This document shows, piece by piece, positions 1-8,371 of a stretch of DNA of 64,000 bases. This DNA comes from CALBPI01 sp045110335 (GTDB lineage: Bacteria > Pseudomonadota > Gammaproteobacteria > Steroidobacterales > Woeseiaceae), in NCBI GenBank assembly GCA_045110335.1, contig JBGCGB010000024.1, positions 248,001-312,000 on the forward strand, read 5' to 3'. Made by a program: the position numbers and the translations under genes. The notes under the pieces are model-generated. The model made no database searches. It saw only the letters and a program-made list of their open reading frames with translations, and was not told where the DNA came from. How positions within the stretch are numbered: position 1 is the first letter of the stretch; each line of letters begins with the position of its first letter.

Positions 1-1
1 G

Positions 2-562
2 CTAATATAGATTAAGCAATAGCGGGGTGCCGTCAGCGTCTCGCCGCACGGGTTCTTTGGAGACCGCCAGGTAGGCTTGTTCCAGTGCCGTGAATGCGCG
101 ATGGTTTTCTCTGCGAGCTAACGTTCTAACCGGTAAGAAGTTGATGCCAGCAAAACCTCTTTCGCTGATGCCGAAGAAAAGGCAGCGGTCGCGCGTTTCA
201 TATAGGGTCAGCAGGGACAATCCTCGCCTGGATCGAATAGTATTCAAAAATGACTGACGGTTGGGTGTGTAATGATCGTCCAAATCCGTCAGTCGTGCGT
301 AAGTGGTTGGATTGGCGTAGACCGGTGACAAAGCAACATGCTCATCCGAATAAACGTTCGAAATAGGTGTGGGACGATATCGAAAAGCCTGCGGTATCAG
401 TGTGAGACCACCAATGGCTGCGATTGGTGAATTCGTTGTGGGTTCATCCGCTAATGCCGGTGCTTGTAAACAGGCGATAGCGATCGCTAACACGATTGCG
501 ATGTCACGGTACACTCGGCGGAATCGCGGTCGGATTAGCTGATTTGTTGGGACGATCGTCAT
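2..562 (-). CDS. Exported protein of unknown function
   Basis: A 186-residue protein, complete: the stop codon lies at positions 2-4. The N-terminus has a basic stretch (RPRFRRVYR), a hydrophobic segment at about residues 20-37 and an ALA-D junction near residue 39, which together look like a Sec signal peptide. The mature part is polar, with no motif I recognise. It is the last gene of a same-strand series that starts with the AAA ATPase at 3277, with about 80-100 bases between genes. Whether these genes form one operon is inference. I do not recognise the family. Confidence 0.6.
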   Translation of the reverse strand: MTIVPTNQLIRPRFRRVYRDIAIVLAIAIACLQAPALADEPTTNSPIAAIGGLTLIPQAFRYRPTPISNVYSDEHVALSPVYANPTTYARLTDLDDHYTPNRQSFLNTIRSRRGLSLLTLYETRDRCLFFGISERGFAGINFLPVRTLARRENHRAFTALEQAYLAVSKEPVRRDADGTPLLLNLY

Positions 563-639
563 GATATTGACGATACGGGGTTGGAAGCATCGCGTCGCTG
601 AAGCGCGTCATGTTTTGACAGGCTAGTGGCGGCTTATGT

Positions 640-966
640 TTAACGGCGCTTCAATTCATCCCATGTGGTCGTGGCTTGAAACGTATTGGAGTCATACGGG
701 TTGAAGCCTTCCGTCGCCCTGAAGTCCTCTTCGGAGAGTGTCAACAATTCCTCGGTCTTATCGAGTGGGCTGTTCAGGGTGGTCTCGTGGTCGTTCTTCG
801 ACGTCACTGAACCTCTGAGTGATTGCACGGATTGCTGACCGTTAGGCGAAACGGGGCGTCGGACGCCAGGCGTGCCGGTCGGAATTTTCATGTCCGGAGG
901 AGCGATGTCCGACTGATCGGAATCTCGATCAATCAAGCGTTTCATTTTGTCGAAGAGTTTGGACAT
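640..966 (-). CDS. Small hydrophilic protein of unknown function
   Basis: A 108-residue protein, highly charged and rich in Ser, Thr, Asp and Pro, with no signal peptide or membrane segment. The first 15 residues are basic and could form an amphipathic helix (SKLFDKMKRLIDR); the rest looks disordered. It lies between two other small unknown genes on the same strand, with a 77-base gap downstream and 95 bases upstream. Its reality rests on same-strand context and on a run of acidic and polar codons that looks protein-like. No function can be named. Confidence 0.5.
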   Translation of the reverse strand: MSKLFDKMKRLIDRDSDQSDIAPPDMKIPTGTPGVRRPVSPNGQQSVQSLRGSVTSKNDHETTLNSPLDKTEELLTLSEEDFRATEGFNPYDSNTFQATTTWDELKRR

Positions 967-1061
967 GCGCGGTTAGTCGATGGCTGGGAATTCAATATTG
1001 CCCTAAGCTACTCGTGTTTCACGCTGGAAACCACCGTATTAACCATAATTTGTGAGGCAGG

Positions 1062-1319
1062 TCACAGACGTCGGAAAGTGAGCCAGCCCAGTCGCAATGT
1101 GCTGATTGCGAGTAACGGTGTCAGTAAGAAAAACCAGATAGCCATGCTGCCCGTGCCGAGCGCTGAGAAAAGGGATCCCAAGAAGGACATCAGGGATTCG
1201 CCGTTAGCGTACTCGCCCAGCGTAAGACCACCCACCCAATAGGTAAGCGGGAACACAACAACAATGGTTGCGACAAGAATAATCAACGCAATCAATAGTT
1301 CGCGCTTTAAGCTACGCAT
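1062..1319 (-). CDS. Small two-helix membrane protein
   Basis: An 85-residue protein with two clear hydrophobic segments, at about residues 8-29 and 58-78. They are separated by a polar Gly/Ser loop (LGEYANGESL), and both ends are basic. This gives a two-pass inner-membrane topology with both termini probably cytoplasmic. It belongs to the run of small genes that follow the AAA ATPase. I do not recognise the family. It could be an accessory subunit for one of its neighbours, but only gene order supports that. Confidence 0.55.
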   Translation of the reverse strand: MRSLKRELLIALIILVATIVVVFPLTYWVGGLTLGEYANGESLMSFLGSLFSALGTGSMAIWFFLLTPLLAISTLRLGWLTFRRL

Positions 1320-1417
1320 GAGTCATTTCTCGGCATCTAGATGCCGTAATGCTTGCCTATTGAGGTCCTATCGTCAAGACAAAAGCGTAGGATCACAGAA
1401 GCCGCTGGTTGTGATCG

Positions 1418-1687
1418 TTAGTGGCTGTTGCGTTGACGGTAGCGGAATCGTTTGACGAGAATGCTGGTACCGGCGTGCAAGCATAGCGCGGTGAACAGAA
1501 CCCAGTGCGGCACCATCCAATACCAGGCATTTATGTAAAGCGTGGCAAACAACGCGGCGAACCCGGCCAGAATGTAAAAGTACGGTACGCATTCGTATAC
1601 AACTTTCGGCAACCAAAATCTGCGGACGGCACTGCTGGCCGTGCTGGCTGGGATTTCCATGGAGTCATCAAGAGCTGGATGGGTCAT
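1418..1687 (-). CDS. Small two-helix membrane protein
   Basis: An 89-residue protein from the ATG at 1687 (MTHPALDD). A GTG at 1765 would add 26 residues, but these are Pro/Arg-rich and look non-coding, so I prefer the shorter form. After a polar N-terminus of about 30 residues there are two hydrophobic stretches, YFYILAGFAALFATLYI and a second rich in Trp and aromatic residues (WYWMVPHWVLFTALCLHAG), and the C-terminus is strongly basic (KRFRYRQR). It lies directly downstream of the AAA ATPase gene. The family is unknown. Confidence 0.5.
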   Translation of the reverse strand: MTHPALDDSMEIPASTASSAVRRFWLPKVVYECVPYFYILAGFAALFATLYINAWYWMVPHWVLFTALCLHAGTSILVKRFRYRQRNSH

Positions 1688-1786
1688 GTGGGGTCCGTTC
1701 CGCGTTCTATTCAATCGAACTGCAGCGTATGGCAAAACTGGCGCAGGTTCCGTGAATGGACTCACAGATCAACGGATTGGTTCGTA

Positions 1787-3277
1787 TTAGTGTGCTGCGA
1801 CGGTGCGCGAGGCTGCCCAGTCACGCAGTCTTTCGACATTCTCGCGCATGACAACAGCGAGTGGCTGTGTGCGTGCAATTTCTTCCAGAAGATGTTGGGT
1901 CGACAGCGCTTGTTCATCGGCATCTGCTGAATAGAATGCGCTGACGACCAATTGTTCAAGCTCGGCGCCTGAAAAGTCGGGTGTTTGGTTAGCAACCTTG
2001 CTGATGTCGATCTGTTGCTCCGGTAAGCCGCGTCTTATCAGATGCAATCTGACGATCTCGGCACGCACTTTTTCGTCTGGAAGATCAACGAAGAAAATTT
2101 CGTCAAACCGGCCTTTTCGGATCAATTCCGGTGGTAGCCGTTCAATCTCGTTAGCAGTTGCGACAACGAAGACGCCCGGTTTTCGTTCGGCCATCCAGGT
2201 CAGGAATGCGCCCAAGACCCTTTGCGCTGTCCCCGTCGTGTCATCACGACCTGACAAACCTTTTTCGAGCTCATCGATCCAAAGCACGCAGGGAGCCATT
2301 GTTTCCGCCATAGCGAGCGATTCGCGGAGATTGCGTTCGGTTTCCCCATGGTACTTGTTGAATAGATTGCCAAACTCAAGTCGCAACAAAGGTGTGCCTA
2401 AGGCGCCTGCTGTTGCTTTGGCGGCAAGGCTTTTTCCGCAGCCCTGCACGCCAATCAGGATAACGCCTTTTGGCGGGTCGAGGCCGGGCCGGGCCGATTC
2501 ACCGGAGAACACACGACGACGCTTGCTGATCCATTCCTTAAGAGAATGCATGCCGGCGACTTCTGCAAAATGCGACGTTTCGTACTCGTAAGACAGCAAA
2601 CCATCCTTGTTCAATAATTTGTATTTGGCTTCCATGACATTTTGAATGTCATTGTGATCAATCACCCCATCATCCGCGATGGCATTGCGTGCCAGACGTT
2701 GAACATCGGCTACGGAAAGTCCGGACAGGTTTCTGACTAACAAACTGAGTGCTTTGCGATCCGATTTGACGGCTTTGCCGCCATTGCTGTCGCGCCAATC
2801 TCGTGCAATGTCATTGACGATTCTTGTTCGCCGGTTTTCATCCGGGAATTTCAAAGCGTAACGCGCGCTGTAGTGTTTCAAGTCATCGGGTAGCGATAAT
2901 TTTGCGCTGATTAGGATCAGCTTGCTGCCCGTTCTTGAAAACGCGATACAAATGTCTTTTAGCTTTCTGACCAATAACGGGTCATTAAAATAAGGATGGA
3001 AATCGAGCAGGCAATAGAATGCGACTTTGTCGACAGCGCGAATGTGGCCTAGAACGTCTGCTGGCTCGCTGTTTAATGGTTGCGGCGCCAATTCGATATC
3101 AATGCGCTGCAACCCGTCTGTAACGCTCCATCGAAACAAGGGCCGATGTTGGCCAGCGCTGCCGCTGATGGCGATGTCGGTTAACAACTTTAGCACGGTC
3201 GGCTCATCGCGACTTTCGATACAAATGAGCGGGACGCAAGCGTTGAGTAGCAATCCTAGTTCGTGTTTATCGGGCAT
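1787..3277 (-). CDS. AAA+ ATPase, Ycf46-like
   Basis: A 496-residue soluble ATPase. The N-terminal half (residues 1-225) starts with a segment typical of the Ycf46 family (PLICIESRDEPTVLKLL) and has no catalytic motif. The C-terminal half is one AAA+ module: Walker A GVQGCGKS at 276-283, Walker B VLWIDE at 331-336, sensor-1 Asn in ATANE near 376, and an arginine finger in RKGRFDE at 388-393. Length and layout match Ycf46, known from chloroplast and cyanobacterial genomes and also found in proteobacteria. In cyanobacteria it has been linked to inorganic-carbon use; its role here is unknown. Several small membrane or secreted proteins follow on the same strand and may be partners. Confidence 0.8.
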   Translation of the reverse strand: MPDKHELGLLLNACVPLICIESRDEPTVLKLLTDIAISGSAGQHRPLFRWSVTDGLQRIDIELAPQPLNSEPADVLGHIRAVDKVAFYCLLDFHPYFNDPLLVRKLKDICIAFSRTGSKLILISAKLSLPDDLKHYSARYALKFPDENRRTRIVNDIARDWRDSNGGKAVKSDRKALSLLVRNLSGLSVADVQRLARNAIADDGVIDHNDIQNVMEAKYKLLNKDGLLSYEYETSHFAEVAGMHSLKEWISKRRRVFSGESARPGLDPPKGVILIGVQGCGKSLAAKATAGALGTPLLRLEFGNLFNKYHGETERNLRESLAMAETMAPCVLWIDELEKGLSGRDDTTGTAQRVLGAFLTWMAERKPGVFVVATANEIERLPPELIRKGRFDEIFFVDLPDEKVRAEIVRLHLIRRGLPEQQIDISKVANQTPDFSGAELEQLVVSAFYSADADEQALSTQHLLEEIARTQPLAVVMRENVERLRDWAASRTVAAH

Positions 3278-3400
3278 ATTGGTGTTCGAATTGGCCTATG
3301 TCGGTGTCTTTTTGCGTGCCAACTACGTTCGCGGACGAGGTGACCATGACAAATAATGTCGCATACTGGCAGTCATCAAGCTGTGCGCTGTTCCGCGTTC

Positions 3401-4633
3401 TCAGTCATAGCCGGGCAGCTCACCTGATTGCAATGTTCGCGCGGGCTGGCCCAAAACTTCGCTGGCAGCATCTCGCAAAACATTAAGCGTGAGCGGGTCT
3501 TCGCTTAAATCGAGAATTCGCACCACGTCGTCTAATGTCTTGCGCTGTTTAGAGCTTTGTCGAATCTCCTGATCAAGTGTGGCAAAAACGGTCACAGCTC
3601 TTGCGGTGGTCGCGCCGGCGGAACGGCTCGCTTTGAGCGTTGTAGTCGGGCGTCCCCATTGCCTTAGTGTCGTGAGGGTAGCCAGATGACGCCTCTCAGT
3701 GACACTACCTGCCTCGAAAAGCCATTGTTGGCTATAGAACTCAGCTAGGCCTTCTACGATCCAATCGGCGCCGTCCGCGGCCGATCTGCTGAGGCCGGCA
3801 TGAAAAAGCTCATGCAGTAACGTGCTGGTGCCGTTCCCACTCACCAAAGGTCGGTCGGTATGCAGGAACAACGAATTCGGTGCGGAAAGGCCGCCACGAA
3901 AAAACGGGTCACCTGCCATGGCGATCACAAAGCGATCAGGGAAATCGTCAAATAGCGCGTCTATCAGCGGCAGATGCCAGTTTAAGAAAGCCATGGCGTC
4001 AAGTCTTCTCGCGGACTGACCGCGGGGCGCGGCAATGGCAACCCGTATACCGGCAATGGTATCTCGTCGTACGCCAATATTACCCGCAAGTATCCAACCA
4101 TCGGGTCGGTCAAAGCGTCTGCCTCGGTCTTCAACTGAAAAGTGCCCATTGTCACCTGGGTACGCCGTCACGATTGGCCAACCCGTTGGTGCCTTAATGT
4201 GCATACGGGTTCGGCTGTCCGCGCCCGGGGTTGTCACGCTCGCAATCGGCGGTAACACGTCTTCCACCCGAAACACGGCCCAATCCGCTCCGCCTTTTGC
4301 TGACCAGCTGCCGTCTTGGCGTTGCTGGTTTGCAGAGCCACGCCAGCTAATTTCGCCACCGTCGGTCGGTGTAATCCAAAGCAGACTGCCGTCAGGCTGT
4401 CGCTGTAGGTTTTCCGAGAAGGCAGTAAGGCCCTGGTCGACTGTTCGCAATGTCAGGCGCTTTAGTTGTCCCGCATTTTGATTGACCTTAAGAATGACAT
4501 TGACGTTGCCGGCGTTGTCCAGTGTCAGGTCATACGTCAGTCCATAATCGCCGGACGCCGATTCATCGGCAATCGCACAACCGCTGCTGGCCAGCAGTAA
4601 CCCCAGACAATAAATCAACAGAGAATTTCGCAT
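3401..4633 (-). CDS. Lipoprotein metallopeptidase, gluzincin (M61-like)
   Basis: A 410-residue protein with a lipoprotein signal (lipobox LASSGC, Cys19). Residues 30-190 are beta-rich. A zinc site follows: HELFH at 274-278 and, 16 residues on, the WIVEGL motif at 291-296, whose Glu294 would be the third ligand. HEXXH plus W-x-x-E-G is the pattern of gluzincin peptidases such as the M61 glycyl aminopeptidase family and the M1 family. No PDZ domain is visible, unlike typical M61 proteins, so the family assignment is approximate. It probably works in the periplasm, anchored to a membrane. It is divergent from the NlpC/P60 gene, with a 124-base gap. Confidence 0.7.
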   Translation of the reverse strand: MRNSLLIYCLGLLLASSGCAIADESASGDYGLTYDLTLDNAGNVNVILKVNQNAGQLKRLTLRTVDQGLTAFSENLQRQPDGSLLWITPTDGGEISWRGSANQQRQDGSWSAKGGADWAVFRVEDVLPPIASVTTPGADSRTRMHIKAPTGWPIVTAYPGDNGHFSVEDRGRRFDRPDGWILAGNIGVRRDTIAGIRVAIAAPRGQSARRLDAMAFLNWHLPLIDALFDDFPDRFVIAMAGDPFFRGGLSAPNSLFLHTDRPLVSGNGTSTLLHELFHAGLSRSAADGADWIVEGLAEFYSQQWLFEAGSVTERRHLATLTTLRQWGRPTTTLKASRSAGATTARAVTVFATLDQEIRQSSKQRKTLDDVVRILDLSEDPLTLNVLRDAASEVLGQPARTLQSGELPGYD

Positions 4634-4757
4634 GTGGTTTCGACATAATAGTGGGACGTTGCGATATGGTAGGCGAAACCAGTGGATCGGTCACGTTCAG
4701 GGCGGATTCAGTCATCGTATGATGTTATTGATGACAGGCAATGTCGGGATTGTAGTT

Positions 4758-5285
4758 ATGCGTTCGTTTATTTGGATCATCATGTTTAGTGCGATAGCGG
4801 CGTGCTCGTGGGATACAGCGCCTACCGTACAATCGTCGCCGAAGACGGCAGTCACCAAAGTGCGATCGGCGCCGCCCGCGGTACCAACGACCGTCCGGCA
4901 GGCAACCCAGCTTGATAGCGTAGCCTGGGTGGCAGCAACGATTGCACAGGAACAGATGGGCGTGCCTTACCAATATGGCGGCGCAACCCCCGGTGGCTTC
5001 GATTGCAGCGGTCTCGTTTTTTACGCCTATGATCAAGCGGGGGTCCGTGTTCCTCGCACGACAGGGTCACTTTGGTCGCATGCACAGCCAGTAGCTCGTC
5101 ATCAACTGCAGCCGGGTGATGTATTGTTCTTCAATTTCGACGGCAAACCGTCTCATGTCGGTTTGTATCTCGGGGACGACTATTTCGTCCATGCCCCTTC
5201 AACAGGCCGGCAGGTTTCCCGGGCAAGCCTGAAATCGCCATTCTACGCCGAGCGATTGATTCGAGGTGGCCGACTGATTCACTGA
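4758..5285 (+). CDS. NlpC/P60 family lipoprotein, cell-wall endopeptidase
   Basis: A 175-residue protein from the ATG at 4758. Longer readings back to 4632 run into the divergent promoter region and place non-signal residues before the lipobox. The signal peptide ends in SAIAAC (Cys16). After a Thr/Pro/Val linker, residues 55-172 form an NlpC/P60 domain: catalytic Cys83 in GGFDCSGLV, His133 in PSHVGLYLG, and His145 as the likely third member. Such enzymes cut peptide stems of peptidoglycan, usually between D-Glu and diaminopimelate. Layout and size match the Spr/NlpC group of outer-membrane-anchored hydrolases. Confidence 0.85.
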   Translation: MRSFIWIIMFSAIAACSWDTAPTVQSSPKTAVTKVRSAPPAVPTTVRQATQLDSVAWVAATIAQEQMGVPYQYGGATPGGFDCSGLVFYAYDQAGVRVPRTTGSLWSHAQPVARHQLQPGDVLFFNFDGKPSHVGLYLGDDYFVHAPSTGRQVSRASLKSPFYAERLIRGGRLIH

Positions 5286-5382
5286 CGGTTTGTCGCTGGG
5301 CTTGACCGCTGGTAAGCTCCACGGGAACGACCGTCGTATCTAAGGCGGTCCCATTTTGTGACTTAATCAGGGGAACTATCAC

Positions 5383-5583
5383 ATGAGCGTAGCACGAGTA
5401 ACCGAGATCATTTCATCGTCAACCAAGAGTTTCGAAGATGCTGTCAAGAACGGTGTAAAGCGAGCTAATGAGACGCTGGATAACATCGAAGGGGCATGGG
5501 TAAAAGATCAAAAGGTCATCTGCGATGGCGGTAAAATCAAAGAGTTCCGCGTTGTTCTTAAAGTGACATTTGTACTTAAGTAA
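5383..5583 (+). CDS. Dodecin, flavin-binding protein
   Basis: A 66-residue protein that matches the dodecin family over its whole length: one helix (SSTKSFEDAVKNGVKRA) between three beta strands, the conserved GAWV segment at about 37-40, and a closing strand (EFRVVLKVTFVLK). Dodecins assemble into hollow 12-mers that store riboflavin or FMN, and in some bacteria also bind coenzyme A. The start is the ATG at 5383, preceded by AGGGGAAC. The LysM protein gene follows 43 bases later and may share the transcript. Confidence 0.9.
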   Translation: MSVARVTEIISSSTKSFEDAVKNGVKRANETLDNIEGAWVKDQKVICDGGKIKEFRVVLKVTFVLK

Positions 5584-5626
5584 CTGGATGCGGTGAAACA
5601 ACGATTATCGATGGGGAGATAAGAAA

Positions 5627-6133
5627 TTGGATTTATTCGGATTTGCAAAAGATGTCGGGCGTCGTCTGTTCAACACGGAAAACGACGCGGTAGACAAAAT
5701 TAAAGAGCTGATCGAGCAGAACAATCCTGGCGTCAAGGATCTTGGTGTCGATTTTGACAACGGCATCGTTTCGCTGACCGGTGAATGTGCCTCGACAGCG
5801 GCTCGCCAAAAGTGTGCGCTGTTGGCGGGCAACGTTCAGGGCGTCAGCGATGTCTATGTGAATAAGATGACGTTGTCGCCGGCTGCTATGGCTGCGGCTG
5901 CCAAAGCGGTTGCCGAAAAGCAGGCAGTGGAAGCAGCAGCCGAAGCGGAAGCAGAGGCTGAAGAGCAAGTAGAGCTGTACGTTGTTAAAAGCGGCGACAC
6001 GCTTGGGAAGATCGCTAAAGAGTTTTATGGCAAGGCAGGCGCCTACATGAAGATTTTTGAAGCGAATGCGGGGATTATCGATAATCCTGACAAAATCTAT
6101 GTCGGGCAGACCATCCGCATCCCGAAAAACTAG
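5627..6133 (+). CDS. BON-LysM protein (Kbp/YgaU-like)
   Basis: A 168-residue protein. It starts at a TTG codon (5627) with a good upstream site, GGGGAG at 5613-5618; no ATG gives a comparable N-terminus. Residues 21-84 form a BON domain, followed by a long Ala/Glu helix linker (87-115) and a LysM domain at 117-166 (YVVKSGDTLGKIAKEFYG). This layout is that of Kbp (YgaU) in Escherichia coli, a cytoplasmic potassium-binding protein of about 150 residues; the longer linker accounts for the extra length. No signal peptide is present. A terminator lies 24 bases downstream. Confidence 0.85.
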   Translation: MDLFGFAKDVGRRLFNTENDAVDKIKELIEQNNPGVKDLGVDFDNGIVSLTGECASTAARQKCALLAGNVQGVSDVYVNKMTLSPAAMAAAAKAVAEKQAVEAAAEAEAEAEEQVELYVVKSGDTLGKIAKEFYGKAGAYMKIFEANAGIIDNPDKIYVGQTIRIPKN

Positions 6134-6156
6134 CGACTAGCGTCGCGAGCATCAAG

Positions 6157-6188
6157 AGCCGACCGGTTAGTTCAGGTCGGCTTTTTTT
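6157..6188 (+). terminator. Rho-independent terminator after the BON-LysM gene
   Basis: Inverted repeat AGCCGACC (6157-6164) and GGTCGGCT (6175-6182) with a 10-base loop, then a run of T to 6188. The 3' arm overlaps the last codon of the convergent DUF2878-type gene, so the two transcription units meet inside the hairpin. Confidence 0.85.
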
Positions 6189-6711
6189 GTGCCTCTGCAT
6201 TGGTGATTGGTAGTGTTTTCATGGAGATCACAATCATGAGGTAGATGGCCGGAATCCAAGTCAGGGCTGTGATTAAAAGCGCGTTACTTAAGCCGATCGG
6301 AAACGAAATCGCGTCGAGCTTATGACCGGCCAAATACGATAACGGCGCCGCGAGACCCGCCATCAGTGCCCCGACCACCGGGCGCTTGCGCATCCAGCTC
6401 ATGGATTGCGGGATAGTCAGTGAGAAGATGATCCACAGTCCCATGATCCATAGTGGGACGATTGGGCCGAGCGGCATGGCGTATTCGGCGATACCGAGCA
6501 ATACATAGCTGCCATCGACAATAATCGAGCCGGCAAGACCGCAAAGCAGCATTAACGCGAGCCCTCGGCGATTTGAAGCGTGATAGAACTCCCAAGTCAG
6601 AAACATCATGCAAAGCAAGGCACCTGGCCAAATCATGTCCTTCGCGGCACCGGCAACTAACGCTAACCAGGTGACTTGGAAAAAGAGAAAGTTGGCGACA
6701 AGTTGGATCAT
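6172..6711 (-). CDS. DUF2878-type integral membrane protein
   Basis: A 179-residue protein with about six hydrophobic helices covering nearly its whole length. The opening (LVANFLFFQVTWLALVAGAA), the GLAGSIIVDGSYVLLG segment and the PLWIMGLWIIFSLTI segment resemble the DUF2878 family of small inner-membrane proteins. These often lie near lipid-modifying or methyltransferase genes; none is adjacent here. Function is unknown. The stop codon lies inside the convergent terminator hairpin. The family call is from memory of the pattern, not from a search. Confidence 0.65.
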   Translation of the reverse strand: MIQLVANFLFFQVTWLALVAGAAKDMIWPGALLCMMFLTWEFYHASNRRGLALMLLCGLAGSIIVDGSYVLLGIAEYAMPLGPIVPLWIMGLWIIFSLTIPQSMSWMRKRPVVGALMAGLAAPLSYLAGHKLDAISFPIGLSNALLITALTWIPAIYLMIVISMKTLPITNAEAQKKPT

Positions 6712-6802
6712 GGATGCTCAGTTTAGCGTTCAAACACGTGCCCGAATTCGATCGCATACGTCATCCGGATGCAAAAATGGACAGTTGGGTGGCGGTTGCC
6801 AG

Positions 6803-7471
6803 TTACGGGGTTTGATCGCCGACGATGAAAGCCTTCAGTTGAACGGATAGATCGCGGCAAGCGGTTGCCTGAGTGCGTGCAATCATCGGAATCGGAATGA
6901 CAATAGCCGGCATATAGGACGTTCCGGAGACTTCTGTTGCAATATTGCCGGCTTCCTTGCCGTCTTCGAGGTCCCAAACCACAGCGTCGTAGTCGGATAC
7001 AGATTCCCACCAGGTAAAACCAAAGCAACCAGCACCACCCGGTCCGGCGGCGCAGGAAACACTGCCACCACCGTTCGGTTTGTCGGTATTGCCGTCGAGC
7101 CAGACAACATATCGGACCCCCGTTTCACGCATGCGCTGGGCGACGAGTTCATTGGACATCAGTTTTGGCAGGGCGCTGATGTTAACCGGTGCGGTTCTTG
7201 GTTCGAACCAAGGGTACATTTCATTCTGGAATTGGGCGCCCGACATGATGTTGATACCGTCACGGCCCGCATCAAGCCCCCGTACAACGCAGTCCGTGAA
7301 GTCGCGTTCGGTTTGGTTTCCGGTGTGGTAGCTGCGCGCCATAACCACGACGGATTCGCCTTCATAGACGGGCAATGGCGCTTCCCGGCTCATGTCGGTC
7401 CGACTGGTAGAGCAGGCAGCCATCACGCCGGCCACTATGCAAAGAAAAAGTCTGGCGAAACCGCTAGTCAT
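6803..7471 (-). CDS. Lipoprotein of unknown function
   Basis: A 222-residue protein with a clear lipoprotein signal (GVMAAC, Cys20). The mature part is mixed alpha/beta: a strand SVVVMARSY, a central GVRYVVWLDG strand, then a Gly/Cys-rich insertion (about 132-147) with several cysteines that could pair as disulfides. Its start overlaps the stop of the upstream lipoprotein by four bases (TCAT on the plus strand, ATGA on the coding strand), so the two are likely translationally coupled and may act together. I do not recognise the family. Confidence 0.65.
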   Translation of the reverse strand: MTSGFARLFLCIVAGVMAACSTSRTDMSREAPLPVYEGESVVVMARSYHTGNQTERDFTDCVVRGLDAGRDGINIMSGAQFQNEMYPWFEPRTAPVNISALPKLMSNELVAQRMRETGVRYVVWLDGNTDKPNGGGSVSCAAGPGGAGCFGFTWWESVSDYDAVVWDLEDGKEAGNIATEVSGTSYMPAIVIPIPMIARTQATACRDLSVQLKAFIVGDQTP

Positions 7472-8211
7472 AGGAATTGTTCTCCGGCGTTTGCTGAATC
7501 TTGTCCTGACTCAAGTTCTGGTTCGCTTTCTTGAGAGGGCGGTGAAGGCGAGTTCTGCTCGGCGACTGGCAGCGTGGCTATGTCTGCAAGTCCTAGCTGG
7601 GCTGCGGACAGCTCCGATTTTTCCGCGAATTTTGTGAGCAGCAATACCGATGCATCTCGCAACGCTCTTGTTGCCGCGGATTGCAGTGCCGTTCCCTGTC
7701 CGGTGATGATTGATTCTGCGGTCGCTTTTCCATAGGCGGAAACCGGGAACTCTCTTTGGATTTTTCCATTAGAATCATAAACTTTCATGGCAAACTTCAT
7801 CCAAACTGCATAGTCTTTCGTCACGGTCTGTGAAGGCAAGGCAAACTCCAGTGCCTGAATGCTCGGTTCTATAAGTAGATCAACGACGCGGGGTATTGGT
7901 TCCCCTGATTTTAAAAAAGCGGTCCCTTCGAACATATTTTGGAACGTTTCCATCAACATGGATTGCGTGGCTTCGCCAATGTCTATTCGGTAACTTTCGC
8001 CGGTCGGCATGAGTTCTTCGTAGCTATAGTCCACGAGCGCGTCATCAAAGCGAATCGCAGCGTTGATCGGAAATGGTTGGACGAGCGCTTTGGGTAAAGG
8101 TTCGATGGGCACCTTGACGGTCGTGCTACACCCCGCGAGTGCGCCAAAGGCTGCAAGGAACACAACGGCCCGGAGGCGGTTGAAAGGGAACTGTCGGCTG
8201 ACTCTTGCCAT
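7468..8211 (-). CDS. Lipoprotein of unknown function, coupled to the next gene
   Basis: A 247-residue protein from the ATG at 8211 (MARVSRQ), with GAGG about 10 bases upstream. A TTG at 8253 would add 14 residues ahead of the signal and is less likely. The lipobox is GALAGC (Cys28). The mature part starts with IEPLPKALVQPFPINAAIRFDD, has an alternating alpha/beta region to about residue 195, and ends in a low-complexity Ser/Pro/Glu tail. It resembles envelope lipoproteins that accompany secretion or export systems, but no named family can be assigned. It is the first gene of a two-gene unit. Confidence 0.65.
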   Translation of the reverse strand: MARVSRQFPFNRLRAVVFLAAFGALAGCSTTVKVPIEPLPKALVQPFPINAAIRFDDALVDYSYEELMPTGESYRIDIGEATQSMLMETFQNMFEGTAFLKSGEPIPRVVDLLIEPSIQALEFALPSQTVTKDYAVWMKFAMKVYDSNGKIQREFPVSAYGKATAESIITGQGTALQSAATRALRDASVLLLTKFAEKSELSAAQLGLADIATLPVAEQNSPSPPSQESEPELESGQDSANAGEQFL

Positions 8212-8371
8212 CGGGGAGAGGCCTCGCTTCTTGCTGGTGCCGGGTAACGTCAATGAACGATACCGATGCCCCGAATCTACCGCGGTCAGTGCCTACGAGC
8301 AAGCGGTTCCGGAGGCAGGGTACCGGGTTTCCGTTCGCTAAAGAAACCGTTCTTGCGGTCGCTAACTCAAC

